Assembly: GCF_003386205.1 (NCBI RefSeq)
Contig: NZ_QRDY01000003.1
Span: 62,001-126,000, forward strand
Source: Cohnella lupini
GTDB lineage: Bacteria > Bacillota > Bacilli > Paenibacillales > Paenibacillaceae
Direction of reading: 5' to 3'
Length of the DNA: 64,000 bases
Part shown: positions 34,420-44,266 of the stretch, one piece after another
Position numbering within the stretch: position 1 is the first letter of the stretch
Layout: each line of letters opens with the position of its first letter
The notes under the pieces: model-generated
Told to the model about the DNA's origin: nothing
What the model saw: only the letters and a program-made list of their open reading frames with translations
The model's database searches: none
Translations under genes and position numbers: made by a program

Positions 34420-35292
34420 GTGCAAAAAGATCGGAATAAAGTACTTATCGTCGATGGAATGGCCGTTCTATTCAGGGCTTTTTTCGCTACGTCTTATACA
34501 GGATATATCAGGAAAACAAAAGCCGGACTGCCGACGAACGCCGTCTACGGCTTCGTTCAATACTTCTTCGACGCGATCCATACTTTTCAACCTACGCACG
34601 TGGTATGCTGCTGGGACATGGGAAGTACCACGTTCCGTACGGAGCAATTCACGGGATACAAAGCCAATAGGCCGGAAGCTCCGCTAGAGTTGATTCCCCA
34701 GTTCGAATTGGTGAAGGAAGTCGTCGCGGAGATGGGCGTTCCCAACATCGGAATCAGGGGTTACGAGGCGGATGATTGTATCGGAACGCTAGCGAACCAG
34801 CTTAGCCGAGATTCCGACGTATACATCTTGACCGGGGACCACGATATGCTTCAATTGGTGAACGAAAGCGTGAAAGTCGTCATCATGAAGAAAGGCAAGC
34901 TGAATTACTTGGTGTACGATCTGGAAACCTTATTTACGGAAAAACAGCTAACACCTATGCAGGTCATCGATATTAAGGGCTTCATGGGGGATACGAGCGA
35001 CAACTATCCCGGAGTTAAGGGAATCGGCGAGAAGATCGCCTTGAAATTACTTCAAGAATTCCAAACTGTCGAAGGAGTGCTGGAAAACTTGGAGCTGCTT
35101 CCGAAAGGGGTCAGAGCCAAGATCGAAGCGAACTTGGATATGCTTCACCTATCGAGGGATTTGGCGAGAATCCGTCTCGACGTTCCCGTCGCTTGCGCCT
35201 TGGAGGATTGTCATTGGAGCCTGCGCAAAGATGCCGCTGCTTTGAAGTTCGAAGAGCTGGAGTTCGGCGGATTGGTCAAGCTGCTGGACTGA
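34420..35292 (+). CDS. 5'-3' exonuclease (FEN-like, Pol I N-terminal homologue)
   Basis: 290 residues corresponding to the 5' nuclease domain of DNA polymerase I without the polymerase. Metal-binding acidic motifs: LIVDGMAVLFRAFF, CWDMGSTTFR, YEADDCIGTLA, TGDHDMLQL and GFMGDTSDNYPGVKGIG (helix-hairpin-helix). It resembles B. subtilis YpcP. Such proteins remove RNA primers or flaps and can back up Pol I. GTG start with GGGGAG upstream. Confidence 0.92.
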   Translation: MQKDRNKVLIVDGMAVLFRAFFATSYTGYIRKTKAGLPTNAVYGFVQYFFDAIHTFQPTHVVCCWDMGSTTFRTEQFTGYKANRPEAPLELIPQFELVKEVVAEMGVPNIGIRGYEADDCIGTLANQLSRDSDVYILTGDHDMLQLVNESVKVVIMKKGKLNYLVYDLETLFTEKQLTPMQVIDIKGFMGDTSDNYPGVKGIGEKIALKLLQEFQTVEGVLENLELLPKGVRAKIEANLDMLHLSRDLARIRLDVPVACALEDCHWSLRKDAAALKFEELEFGGLVKLLD

Positions 35293-35404
35293 TTTCATCA
35301 AACCGCTACAGTCAAATGGCGGACGAATATGAGGAATTTCGATTAAGCAACCGCATAGATAAGAGTGCTACAGTTAGAAGTATCTGAGCGACTCGCATGA
35401 GCAT

Positions 35405-35435
35405 CCCGGGCGATAAGTCCGGGCTATTCGTTTAG
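35405..35435 (+). terminator. Possible weak terminator upstream of uxaC
   Basis: CCCGGGC (35405-35411) can pair with GTCCGGG (35417-35423), followed by CTATTCGTTT. The stem is short and the tail poor. The rest of the 195-bp gap (35293-35487) shows nothing else clear, and no uxaC promoter was identified. Confidence 0.35.
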
Positions 35436-35487
35436 AGTCCCCGGGCAGACAAATCCGCTTAATTTCTCCGAAGGAGTGGAATGTTTA

Positions 35488-36894
35488 GTGAAAGCGTTCA
35501 TGGACGATAACTTCTTGCTGCAGAGTGAAGCAGCAGAACGGCTTTATCATGATTTTGCGGCCGGTCAGCCGATCATCGATTACCATTGCCATTTAAGTCC
35601 GCAAGAAATTTACGAGGATAAGCGCTATAACAATCTAGCGGAATTATGGCTTTACGGCGACCATTACAAATGGAAAGCCATGCGCGCGAACGGGGTCCCG
35701 GAAGCGCTCGTTACGGGCGGGCCGGGAGTATGCGATTACGACCGGTTCATGGCATGGGTCAAGACGGTTCCCCTGACGGTAGGGAATCCGTTGTATCATT
35801 GGTCGCATTTGGAGCTGCGCCGCTATTTCGGCATCGAAGAAACGATTAACGAGAAGAACGGTCCTCTGATCTGGGAAAAGGCGAACGCGATACTGAGCGA
35901 CGAGAATTTCTCGGTGAGAAGGCTCATTCGGGATCAACGGGTGGAAGTCATCTGCACGACGGACGACCCGACGGATTCGTTGGAATACCATATGGGAATC
36001 CGGGAGCTGGAGAACTTCGATTGCCGAGTTCTTCCGTCGTTTCGTCCGGACAAGGGGTTGGAAATTCGCAGGGACACCTTCGTGCCTTGGGTGAAAAAGC
36101 TGGAGCAAGCGGCGGCATTGCCGATTACTACGTATACGCAGCTGCTGGATGCATTGGATAGTCGAATCGAACACTTCGCTAATGTAGGCTGCAAAGTTTC
36201 GGACCATGCGTTGGATCATGTGGTTTACGCGGATGCTTCGTTGGAGGAAGTCGAGGTTATTTTCGCGAAGGCGTTAAGCGGCGAGACGCTTAGCATGGAG
36301 GATGAACAAAAACACAAAACCTTCACGTTGATTCATCTCGGCGAGCAATACGCGAAACGCGGCTGGACGATGCAATTGCACATTCATGCCTCACGTAACA
36401 ATAATAGCCGGAAGTTCGCCGAGCTTGGGCCTGATACCGGATACGATTCGATACACGACGGCCAGCTAGCTTATCCTCTCATGAAGCTATTGGATGGAAT
36501 AGAGACGAGAGGCTCGCTGCCCCAAACGATACTTTATTCGTTGAATCCGAAAGATTATTACGTGCTCGGCACGCTCATGGGCAGTTTCCAGGACGGCAAC
36601 GCGCCGGGGAAAATGCAGCTCGGATCCGCTTGGTGGTTTAACGATACGAAGGACGGCATGCTGGAGCAAATGAACGCGTTGGCTAACTTAGGGTTGCTGA
36701 GCCGGTTCGTCGGCATGCTAACGGATTCGCGGAGCTTTCTTTCCTATCCAAGGCACGAGTACTTCCGCAGAATATTGTGCAACATGCTGGGCGAGTGGGT
36801 CGTTCGGGGCGAGGTGCCGTATGATCTGGAGCTTTTGGGCGGCATGGTAGAAGACATATGTTACCGGAACGCGAAAGCTTATTTTGATTTCTAG
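35488..36894 (+). CDS. uxaC: Glucuronate/galacturonate isomerase
   Basis: 468 residues, normal for UxaC. Motifs: DYHCHLSPQEIYED (metal-ligand HxH), VICTTDDPTDSLEYH, LHIHASRNNNSR and AYPLMKLLDG. It isomerises D-glucuronate to fructuronate or D-galacturonate to tagaturonate, the first step of hexuronate breakdown. The GTG at 35488 is preferred (GAAGGAG about 11 nt upstream); an earlier GTG at 35476 overlaps the ribosome site. It is followed by a strong terminator and lies beside the sugar transporter locus, suggesting that the imported oligosaccharide contains uronic acid. The later steps (uxaB/uxuA and so on) are not in this window. Confidence 0.95.
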   Translation: MKAFMDDNFLLQSEAAERLYHDFAAGQPIIDYHCHLSPQEIYEDKRYNNLAELWLYGDHYKWKAMRANGVPEALVTGGPGVCDYDRFMAWVKTVPLTVGNPLYHWSHLELRRYFGIEETINEKNGPLIWEKANAILSDENFSVRRLIRDQRVEVICTTDDPTDSLEYHMGIRELENFDCRVLPSFRPDKGLEIRRDTFVPWVKKLEQAAALPITTYTQLLDALDSRIEHFANVGCKVSDHALDHVVYADASLEEVEVIFAKALSGETLSMEDEQKHKTFTLIHLGEQYAKRGWTMQLHIHASRNNNSRKFAELGPDTGYDSIHDGQLAYPLMKLLDGIETRGSLPQTILYSLNPKDYYVLGTLMGSFQDGNAPGKMQLGSAWWFNDTKDGMLEQMNALANLGLLSRFVGMLTDSRSFLSYPRHEYFRRILCNMLGEWVVRGEVPYDLELLGGMVEDICYRNAKAYFDF

Positions 36895-36918
36895 CGCGAT
36901 TGATCAAGCGGTATCATG

Positions 36919-36956
36919 AGAGACTGTCCTGGAAAGCGAGGGCAGTCTCTTTTTTG
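36919..36956 (+). terminator. Terminator after uxaC
   Basis: AGAGACTGTCCT (36919-36930) pairs with AGGGCAGTCTCT (36939-36950) with one T-G pair, then six T. It ends 8 bp before the stop of the convergent permease gene. Confidence 0.9.
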
Positions 36957-36963
36957 CGGAAAG

Positions 36964-37842
36964 CTATTCTTTTACCGCTCCGAGCACGATTCCTTTGACG
37001 AAATAGCGCTGCAGGAACGGGTAAACGGCTAGAATCGGAAGCATGGCGATGAAGATTTGCGCCGCCTTTACGCTGCGGTTGGACAATAGCTCCAATTGCT
37101 CGAAATCGATGCCTGTTTTACTCAGATCCAGCGCGACGATAATCGTCTGCAGAAGCGTAGCGAGGGGCCATTGATCGGGTGAGCTCATGTATAACATACC
37201 GTCAAACCAGTTGTTCCACTGTCCGACCATGGAGAACAAGGAAAGAGTCGCGATGGCCGGCATCGAAACGGGCAAATAGATCTTCAGCAAAATTCCGAAG
37301 GAGCCGGCTCCGTCCATAATGGCAGCCTCGTCCAGCTCTTTCGGGATGTTCCGAAAGAAATTCATCATGAGAATGATATTCCAGATATTAAGGGCATGGG
37401 GCAAAATATAAACCCAGAACGAACCGATCAGATTGACTTTCTGAATCAGAATATAATGCGGAATCAATCCCGCTCCGAATATCATGATGAACAGAAAAAA
37501 CCATACGTACAGGGAGCGCCCTTTGAATTCGTACCCGCTTTTCGACAGCGGGAACGCGGCCAATATCGTTACGGCCATCGACACCGCCGTGCCGATTAGG
37601 GTTCGCATGACCGATACGCGAATAGCATTCAGGAAGTTGCCGTTGCTTAAGGTTTCCGAGTAGCTGTCCAGGTTGAAATCGATAGGCAAGAACGTGACCA
37701 GGTTACCCTCCGCTGCGGATTTTCCGCTGAAAGACACGGCGAGAATATGGAGCATCGGCAAAACGCACAAAATCGAGACGATCAGTAGAATGAACACATT
37801 ACAATAATAAAATGCCTTGTAGGACGGATTTTTATAGTACAT
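36964..37842 (-). CDS. Carbohydrate ABC permease, LplC/YtcP type
   Basis: 292 residues with six TM helices. The EAA loop near residue 190, KELDEAAIMDGAGSFGIL, contacts the ATPase. The C-terminus ends FVKGIVLGAVKE, typical of the LplC family that imports oligosaccharides. It is the distal gene of a two-permease operon, 24 bp after its partner. No ATPase gene is present; such systems normally use a shared MsmX-type ATPase encoded elsewhere. Confidence 0.92.
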   Translation of the reverse strand: MYYKNPSYKAFYYCNVFILLIVSILCVLPMLHILAVSFSGKSAAEGNLVTFLPIDFNLDSYSETLSNGNFLNAIRVSVMRTLIGTAVSMAVTILAAFPLSKSGYEFKGRSLYVWFFLFIMIFGAGLIPHYILIQKVNLIGSFWVYILPHALNIWNIILMMNFFRNIPKELDEAAIMDGAGSFGILLKIYLPVSMPAIATLSLFSMVGQWNNWFDGMLYMSSPDQWPLATLLQTIIVALDLSKTGIDFEQLELLSNRSVKAAQIFIAMLPILAVYPFLQRYFVKGIVLGAVKE

Positions 37843-37866
37843 CTAACGACCTCCAGGATTGCCGGA

Positions 37867-38814
37867 TTAAAATACGCGGTAGTTGGTCCATCTGTAAGCG
37901 CAATAATATCCGCCGCTAATGAGAATGAAGCTGACTAACGATTTGAATAAGCCTACGGCTGCAGCCAAGCTGTATTGCCCGCCCTTGAAGTTGCGGAAGA
38001 CGAAAGTATCGATAATATCGCCCTGCTGCAATACAAGCGGATTGATAAGGTTATAGATTTGGTCGAAGTTGGCGTTCAGAACATTTCCCAGAGACAAGGT
38101 GAATACGACGGCCATGATCGGAAGCATGGAAGGGAGCGTAATGTATAGGGTTTGCTTCCATCTTCCGGCTCCATCGATTTCGGACGCCTCGTAGTATTCG
38201 GGATTAATTCCGGAAAGCGCCGCAAGGAATACGATGGCCGAAAATCCGAATTCTTTCCATAAATCGCTTACGATGACGGTGATTCTGAACCAGTCTCCAT
38301 CTCCTAAAAACATGATCGGCTCTACCTGGAAGAAGGTTAGCGCCTGATTCACGATTCCTTGCAGGGAGAGCACGTCCAGCAAAATACCGCCAAGGATAAC
38401 CCATGACATGAAGTGGGGCAAATAAACCATCGTTTGTATCGACCGCTTCAACCCTATTTGCCGAATCTCGTTCAGCATCAAAGCGAAAGCGACCGGAACG
38501 GCAAGTCCGAATATAATTTTTAAGCATGAGATCAACAAGGTGTTCCAAAGCACCTGAATGGAATCCTTCATCGTGAATACCATTTGGAAGTTATCCCAGC
38601 CGACCCATTCGGATTGCGCGAACCCAAGCCATGGCTTGAAGTTCTGGAACGCCATGACGATCCCCGGCAATGGAGCGTAATTAAATACCAGAGCGGCCAG
38701 AACGGCCGGCAGTAGCATAAGGTGGAATCTCCAGCTTTTCCTAAAATACATATATTTTTGCTTTCGACCTTTAATTATCGCGGTTGATGATGCTACAATG
38801 GCCGTATTCTTCAT
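37867..38814 (-). CDS. Carbohydrate ABC permease, LplB type
   Basis: 315 residues. A polar N-terminus is followed by six TM helices, starting WRFHLMLLPAVLAALVF. YEASEIDGAGRWKQTLYITL is the EAA loop. This is the LplB/YtcP-partner type that pairs with LplA-like lipoproteins such as the 42411 gene. AGGAGGA precedes ATG 38814. Transcribed divergently from the kinase gene; the 142-bp shared region carries the ATCTTAA elements. Confidence 0.92.
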   Translation of the reverse strand: MKNTAIVASSTAIIKGRKQKYMYFRKSWRFHLMLLPAVLAALVFNYAPLPGIVMAFQNFKPWLGFAQSEWVGWDNFQMVFTMKDSIQVLWNTLLISCLKIIFGLAVPVAFALMLNEIRQIGLKRSIQTMVYLPHFMSWVILGGILLDVLSLQGIVNQALTFFQVEPIMFLGDGDWFRITVIVSDLWKEFGFSAIVFLAALSGINPEYYEASEIDGAGRWKQTLYITLPSMLPIMAVVFTLSLGNVLNANFDQIYNLINPLVLQQGDIIDTFVFRNFKGGQYSLAAAVGLFKSLVSFILISGGYYCAYRWTNYRVF

Positions 38815-38868
38815 TCGGCTTCCTCCTCTTCTCGTTTGCTGTCTTCATTAGTTTAGGATCGAAGCTTT

Positions 38869-38912
38869 TCGCTGTATAGAATACATATTTAAGATGCATG
38901 TCACTATCTTAA
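38869..38912. promoter_or_regulatory. Divergent control region with an ATCTTAA inverted pair
   Basis: TTAAGAT (38889-38895) and ATCTTAA (38906-38912) form an inverted pair 10 nt apart. A partial second copy, ATATTTA, at 38885 lies 21 bp before the plus-strand box. CGCTGTATAGAAT (38870-38882) resembles the CGCTGTTATA(A/C)GAT promoter end found at 42354-42373 and 44317-44334. Confidence 0.6.
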
Positions 38913-38956
38913 GGGTCGTAAAGAATTAACATCAAAACAGCGAAGGAGATCAATCC

Positions 38957-40708
38957 GTGAAGAGAAATCGGCCGATATTCATTAAAATCAATGGCGTCAT
39001 CCTCCTTCTCGTCATCCTCATCGCCATTCTGTATGCGTATTTCAGTCAAACTAGCTTCAAGGTCATCGATACTCAGATTACGGCCAATAATGAAAGCCAG
39101 TTGTCTTTTCTGAAGAAACAGGTCGAATCCAATGTCGAACGCCTCTCCTTATCTTCAACCGTGCTCGTTCGCGACTCGTCGATCTTGGACCTGCAGAAAA
39201 GTATTTTGCTAGAGAACGATTACGAGAGGATCAATTTTCAGAGGCAGGTAAAAGAAAAGCTGAACTTGCAGAGCTTCTCGAGCAATTGGTCCAATCATCT
39301 CTCCGTTTATTTGCCTGACATCCAGATTAGAATCTCGACGAATCCGGGCGACGGATACGATCCGAAAGATCTGGATAAGGCTAACAACGGCACATGGGAG
39401 CTCCATTACGATATCGATCGGCAATCCTCGTATTATCAACTGTTCATCTGGGATCCGTATTTCTCCAAAAATACCGAGCAAACCGTAAACGCGATCTACG
39501 AAGCGAGATTCGGCGTGGACAACATTCGGGAAATGCTGCGGCAGTACAAGCCGGACAGACCTGGCTACTCTTTCCTGCTGACGAGTTCCGGAAAGGTATT
39601 CTCGAGCTCAGCGAACGACGATGTGGACTATGAGGCCTTAGGCGCAAGTCTACTTCGGGAGAAGCTATCGGAGAGCGGACATAAGAAAATAAAGCTGGAC
39701 AAGCAGAAAACCTACTTGAGCTATATCCGCCTTCCGAGCCTTGACGCCTACCTGGTCAATTACGTTCCGCTAAACGTCATTCATGCCCCGATGATCGTGA
39801 GCCGAAATCTGTTTTACTTGAGTCTGGTTATTCTTGTCTTTCTTGGATTCGGCGCAGCCTACCTGCTGTATCTTAACGTCCAGAAACCGATTTCGTATAT
39901 CGTGAAAGGCCTAAAGCAATTCGAGATCGGGAACCATTCTTATCGGATCAACAGAAGGTTTCACAATGAATTCGACTATATGATGTTACGGTTCAACGAT
40001 ATGGGATCGGAAATACAGCACTTGATCGATAACGTCTACGCGGAGCAGAACCGCTCGCGGCTGGCAACGTTAAAGCAGCTGCAATCGCAGATCAATCCGC
40101 ACTTTTTGTATAATTGCCTCTCTTTCATCGCGGGTTGCGCCAAAGCCGGATATACGGATACGATTCAGCAGATGACTTACCATCTGGGGGATTATTATCG
40201 CTATACGACCCGGGTCGAGAATCAAATGCCTCTCTTGAAAGAAGAGGTTGAACTGGTTCATCATTACTTGAAAATTTATGCGCTTCGCCTGGAGAGAATC
40301 GATTATCGGATCCAGATTCCTCCGGAGATGCTGAACGAGCCGATTATGAGGCTGATTCTCCAGCCGGTAGTTGAGAACGCGATCGTTCACGGGGTCGAAC
40401 CGACGCTTGGACGAGGAAGGATACAAGTAACCGGCAGCGCCGACGAGGTTTGGAACGTCCTGCTCGTGGAAGACAGCGGAGCGGGGATGACGGAGCAAGA
40501 AATCGCGAGTTATATGCAGAGTCTGGAACAGCCCATGGAAGAGAGCACGGGGTGCGGTCTATGGAATGTCAATCAACGATTAAAGCAGCGATTCGGTCCG
40601 GAAGCGGGCATTTCCATGGGAAGGTCGAGCGAGCTTTCCGGACTATTCGTGAGGCTTCGTTGGAAAAGAGAGGAGGGCGACGACCATGATTCAATTGCTG
40701 CTAGTTGA
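38957..40708 (+). CDS. YesM-type sensor histidine kinase
   Basis: 583 residues. TM1 (about 10-30), an extracytoplasmic sensor domain of about 240 residues, TM2 (about 280-300), then HAMP. The His_kinase domain carries SQINPHFLYNCLSFIAG with the phospho-acceptor His near 381, and the ATPase domain has QPVVENAIVHGVEP and DSGAGM. YesM kinases sense extracellular sugars directly or through the binding protein. GTG start with AAGGAG upstream. The last 23 bp overlap the response regulator gene. Confidence 0.93.
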   Translation: MKRNRPIFIKINGVILLLVILIAILYAYFSQTSFKVIDTQITANNESQLSFLKKQVESNVERLSLSSTVLVRDSSILDLQKSILLENDYERINFQRQVKEKLNLQSFSSNWSNHLSVYLPDIQIRISTNPGDGYDPKDLDKANNGTWELHYDIDRQSSYYQLFIWDPYFSKNTEQTVNAIYEARFGVDNIREMLRQYKPDRPGYSFLLTSSGKVFSSSANDDVDYEALGASLLREKLSESGHKKIKLDKQKTYLSYIRLPSLDAYLVNYVPLNVIHAPMIVSRNLFYLSLVILVFLGFGAAYLLYLNVQKPISYIVKGLKQFEIGNHSYRINRRFHNEFDYMMLRFNDMGSEIQHLIDNVYAEQNRSRLATLKQLQSQINPHFLYNCLSFIAGCAKAGYTDTIQQMTYHLGDYYRYTTRVENQMPLLKEEVELVHHYLKIYALRLERIDYRIQIPPEMLNEPIMRLILQPVVENAIVHGVEPTLGRGRIQVTGSADEVWNVLLVEDSGAGMTEQEIASYMQSLEQPMEESTGCGLWNVNQRLKQRFGPEAGISMGRSSELSGLFVRLRWKREEGDDHDSIAAS

Positions 40709-42305
40709 TGACGAGCCGATGATTCTGAACAGTATGGTAGATAACGCTTGGACGAGCGTCGGAGTTAGCGGAGTATACAAGGCGGTATCCGGGCTGGAAG
40801 CGATCGAGGTGCTAAGAAAAACGCCGATCGATATCGTCGTGACGGATATTCGGATGCCTGGTATGGACGGCTTGCAACTATGCCGCCATATTCAAGAGCA
40901 TTACCCGCGCACCAAGTGCATTCTGTTATCCGGTTACGGTGAATTCGAGTACGCCAGGAAAGCGATTCAGTTCGGCACGGCGAATTATTTGCTGAAACCG
41001 ATTAAGGATCAAGACCTTCTGGACGAGGTTGAGAGAGTCATAGAGGTCGTCGCCCGGGAATGGGAACATATCGGTTCAGTGGAACGGACAAGGCAGACGC
41101 TTCGCGTTCATCTGCCGTTATTAAGATCGAATCTGCTAAACGATCTATTGTCCGGGGTTGCCGTATCTTCATCGGCATTGGAAGAGAGAATGAAAGATTA
41201 CGAGTTGCCTTTCGGAATCGGCGTCGATTGCGCTTTGCTGTTGGTCAGGCTGGACGGAGCGTTCGTTCATTCGGAGGATCATGATTATTTGCTCTATGAA
41301 TACGGCGTTCAGAACATCGCTTGCGAAATTCTGGATGCGGATTTCGCGGTCTGGCAATGCAAGGATTCGCACGGGTATTTATGCTTTGTCGTGCAGGACA
41401 AAAATAAGGAAAGATTATCAGAGGACAATACAAGCGGCAAATCATTGGAAAAAGCGGCATATGAACTGCAATTGAAGGTTGCCGGTTTTCTGAAGGGGCA
41501 AATTTCGGTATTGATCGGCGGCCGTGGGATCTTCCCGGCGGATCTGGCCGAGCAATATCGAAAGTCCTTGAATGAATTCCGCAAAATTCCCCGAAGCGAT
41601 CACGAATTCCTGATCTTGTCCGATCAGCCGCGCACGCAGTCGAGCTCTCTTCTAAGTTTGTACACTCCCCCCAGCTTCCATCAGTTGTTGGAGGCAGGAC
41701 GACTGGAGGACGCTCGTCGCAAGCTGAAGGATGTTTTCGAGGAAATGAACTCCAAAAAGCTGGATTCGGAAGAACACGTGATGGAAGTCGTGTACGGCTT
41801 GATGAATGCCTTTCTCTATATTGCGCACCTACAGGGTCGGACGCTGTTGGAGATTTCGGGTTGGGGGACGGAGACGCTTGATGATCCGCGAGCTTTCCGC
41901 AGAACGGACAAGGTCATGGAATGGGCCGAAGGAGTGCTGAATCGAATAGATTCCGGCAGCGTTCGCGAATTCAAAGATAGCAGAAGCCAGTTGATAGCCA
42001 AGATTCAACGCTTTATCGAAACCCATATTGCCGAGGATGTGTCTTTGCAAAGGATTGCCGATCACGTGAATCTGCACCCGGCGTATTTGTCTTCACTGTA
42101 CAAAACGGAAATGAAAGAGAACATTAGCGACTTTATCGTTCGATATCGGATGGAGACGGCGGGCGTTCTGCTTAGCTCGTCGGAAATCAAAATTTATGAG
42201 CTCGCCGGTCGATTGGGTTTTCAGAATCCGCCGTATTTCAGCAAATTGTTTAAACAATACTATGGGATGACTCCCCAAGAATATAGGGATCGTCACTACT
42301 CTTGA
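40686..42305 (+). CDS. YesN-type AraC-family response regulator
   Basis: 539 residues. The receiver domain has VDDEP and phospho-acceptor Asp54 in VVTDIRMPGMDGL, and the conserved Lys in LLKPIKDQ. A long middle region of about 300 residues follows. The C-terminus is an AraC double HTH (about 435-538) with LQRIADHVNLHPAYLSSLYK and LAGRLGFQNPPYFSKLFKQY. It should activate the neighbouring transport and enzyme genes. Paired ATCTTAA boxes begin at the base after its stop codon, 105 bp before the binding-protein gene. Confidence 0.94.
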   Translation: MIQLLLVDDEPMILNSMVDNAWTSVGVSGVYKAVSGLEAIEVLRKTPIDIVVTDIRMPGMDGLQLCRHIQEHYPRTKCILLSGYGEFEYARKAIQFGTANYLLKPIKDQDLLDEVERVIEVVAREWEHIGSVERTRQTLRVHLPLLRSNLLNDLLSGVAVSSSALEERMKDYELPFGIGVDCALLLVRLDGAFVHSEDHDYLLYEYGVQNIACEILDADFAVWQCKDSHGYLCFVVQDKNKERLSEDNTSGKSLEKAAYELQLKVAGFLKGQISVLIGGRGIFPADLAEQYRKSLNEFRKIPRSDHEFLILSDQPRTQSSSLLSLYTPPSFHQLLEAGRLEDARRKLKDVFEEMNSKKLDSEEHVMEVVYGLMNAFLYIAHLQGRTLLEISGWGTETLDDPRAFRRTDKVMEWAEGVLNRIDSGSVREFKDSRSQLIAKIQRFIETHIAEDVSLQRIADHVNLHPAYLSSLYKTEMKENISDFIVRYRMETAGVLLSSSEIKIYELAGRLGFQNPPYFSKLFKQYYGMTPQEYRDRHYS

Positions 42306-42373
42306 ATCTTAATTATTTGATACGTGATCTTAAAATATATCTCTTACCTCCCAAGTAAGCGCTGTTATAAGAT
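42306..42373 (+). promoter_or_regulatory. Promoter/operator of the binding-protein gene
   Basis: ATCTTAA at 42306-42312 and 42327-42333 are direct repeats 21 bp apart. A CTTACC -35-like box (42343-42348) lies 9 bp further on, then a 17-nt spacer and TATAAG (42366-42371). CTTAC/GTAAG form an inverted pair, and GTAAGCGCTGTTA overlapping the -10 resembles a CcpA cre site. The layout matches 44267-44334. Confidence 0.7.
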
Positions 42374-42410
42374 GAATTTGCGGTTAAAACGGCAATTAGG
42401 AGGATTGTAG

Positions 42411-44168
42411 ATGAAGTCGAATAGAAAGCTGTTTCATCTTGTTCTTGTGGCGGTCATGGCTATCACTTTGCTTGCAGCCTGCTCCGGAAATAAAAATAAT
42501 GGGGCAAGCGATAATACGGGAACGAATAACCAGTCGGAAGCTGCCGCTACTCAGGAAGCTTCGAATTCAAGCGAGGAAGCTTCGAATTCAAGTGAAGACG
42601 ACGCTATTGTCGAAGCGATTCGGAATGGCACTTACAAATTCGAGACGCCCGTGACGATTACGACGGTCAAGGCAACGGACACCACGATGAAATTCAAAAA
42701 CGGCGAAACTATGGAAAACAACGTTCATACCAAGTGGGCGCACGATACTCTTGGAATCGATATGAAAGTGCTGTGGCAAGTACCCGGCGATCAGTTCAAC
42801 ACCAAATTGAGATTAATGCTGACCGCAAAGGAATCCATGCCGGACGTGATTAACACGGAGGATATGACGCTGCTCGACGAATTGATCCAATCCGGTATCT
42901 ATCGGGACATTACGGATGATTTCGAGAAGTACGCCTCTCCTAAAATGAAAGAGATATTCAATTCGAATCCGCTCAATTGGAGCCAGGTTACCTATGGCGG
43001 GAAGAAGATGGCACTTCCAAGCTTCGCGAATGCCGGCAACGATAATCCGGTCATGTGGGTCAGGCAAGACTGGCTAGACGAGCTGGGCTTGAAAGCCCCA
43101 ACGACCATTGAAGAAATGGAAACGGTCATGCAAACCTTCCTGGACAAGAAGCCCGGAGGAACTAAAGATATTATTCCACTAGGGGCAAGCTTCGGTTCGG
43201 GAGGCGGTTCATACTATAATCCGTTTACGAGTTGGCTTGGAGAGACGTCCTGGCTATTCGGGGCTTATGGAACGGTACCGTATCAATGGCTGATCAGGGA
43301 CGGCAAGCTAGTGCACGGTTCGACCGTGCCGGAGATGAAGGATGGCTTGGCCAAGCTGAAGGAGTGGTACGACAAAGGCTACATCTCGAAGGAAGCAGGA
43401 CTGCAGGACGAAGGCAAAGTAGCCGAATTGGTCGCCCAAGGTAAAGTAGGCATCGTATTCGCGCCCTCTTGGATGGGCGGTTGGCCGATTCCCGATCTCG
43501 AGAAGAACGTTCAGGGAGCGACGATGAATCCTTATCCATTGCCTTCGAATAATGGAAAGGCTATGGCTCGCGACACGAATTATTTGAGAGGCGGAATGCT
43601 AGTAAAGAAAGACTTCGAGCATATGGATGCGTTGTTCCTGTATCTGAATCGAATATTCGGCAGAATAAATCCGGCAGAGGGCAGCGAATTCGTGAACGGC
43701 ATGCATGAAGGCTATGATTTTGCGCTTAATGCGGACGGAACCTTGATGAAGAACGAGGATATACCTGGCGGATACATCGATACGTCTAAATTTCTCCTAT
43801 ATAAGCCGACAAATCCGTTCGTTTCGATTAAGATGGCAGCGAGATTATCCCGAGGCGAAACGCCGGTCACGCCATCCGAGAAAAAGGCGGCAAGCGGAGA
43901 TCCTAAAACCTTGAAAGCCGCTGAAATCGTCGACGATGCTTGGGTGTCGGGAGTCAATGTCCTGAACGCGTATACGGGCAAGAATACGCCGACCATGCAA
44001 GACAAGGGCGGCATTCTGGTCAAGCTTGAAGCCGATACGTTCATCGGCATGATTTACGGGAAAAAGCCGGTAGACGACTTTGACAAATTCGTTACGGAAT
44101 GGAACAATCTCGGCGGCGCGAAGGAAACCGAAGAAGTAAACGAATGGTACCAAACCACGCAGAAATAG
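42411..44168 (+). CDS. LplA-like extracellular solute-binding lipoprotein
   Basis: 585 residues. Lipoprotein signal with lipobox LAAC (Cys near residue 25). A low-complexity Asn/Ser/Glu tether follows, containing an exact duplicated 18-bp segment (EASNSS twice). The type I sugar-binding fold then includes MWVRQDWLDELGLKAPTTIE. It delivers oligosaccharide to the LplB/LplC permeases encoded 3.6 kb away on the other strand. AGGAGG precedes ATG 42411. A terminator at 44176 separates it from the foldase gene. Confidence 0.92.
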   Translation: MKSNRKLFHLVLVAVMAITLLAACSGNKNNGASDNTGTNNQSEAAATQEASNSSEEASNSSEDDAIVEAIRNGTYKFETPVTITTVKATDTTMKFKNGETMENNVHTKWAHDTLGIDMKVLWQVPGDQFNTKLRLMLTAKESMPDVINTEDMTLLDELIQSGIYRDITDDFEKYASPKMKEIFNSNPLNWSQVTYGGKKMALPSFANAGNDNPVMWVRQDWLDELGLKAPTTIEEMETVMQTFLDKKPGGTKDIIPLGASFGSGGGSYYNPFTSWLGETSWLFGAYGTVPYQWLIRDGKLVHGSTVPEMKDGLAKLKEWYDKGYISKEAGLQDEGKVAELVAQGKVGIVFAPSWMGGWPIPDLEKNVQGATMNPYPLPSNNGKAMARDTNYLRGGMLVKKDFEHMDALFLYLNRIFGRINPAEGSEFVNGMHEGYDFALNADGTLMKNEDIPGGYIDTSKFLLYKPTNPFVSIKMAARLSRGETPVTPSEKKAASGDPKTLKAAEIVDDAWVSGVNVLNAYTGKNTPTMQDKGGILVKLEADTFIGMIYGKKPVDDFDKFVTEWNNLGGAKETEEVNEWYQTTQK

Positions 44169-44175
44169 TCAGGAT

Positions 44176-44203
44176 AAACCCGCTGGCAACAGCGGGTTTC
44201 ATT
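44176..44203 (+). terminator. Terminator after the binding-protein gene
   Basis: AAACCCGCT (44176-44184) pairs with AGCGGGTTT (44191-44199) around 6 nt. The tail is short (CATTA), so some read-through is possible. Confidence 0.7.
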
Positions 44204-44266
44204 ATGGCCGACAGCCCCAATACGATACGAACCCGAAGTTGTCCTTTCGTTGATTCCTATCGGAAA

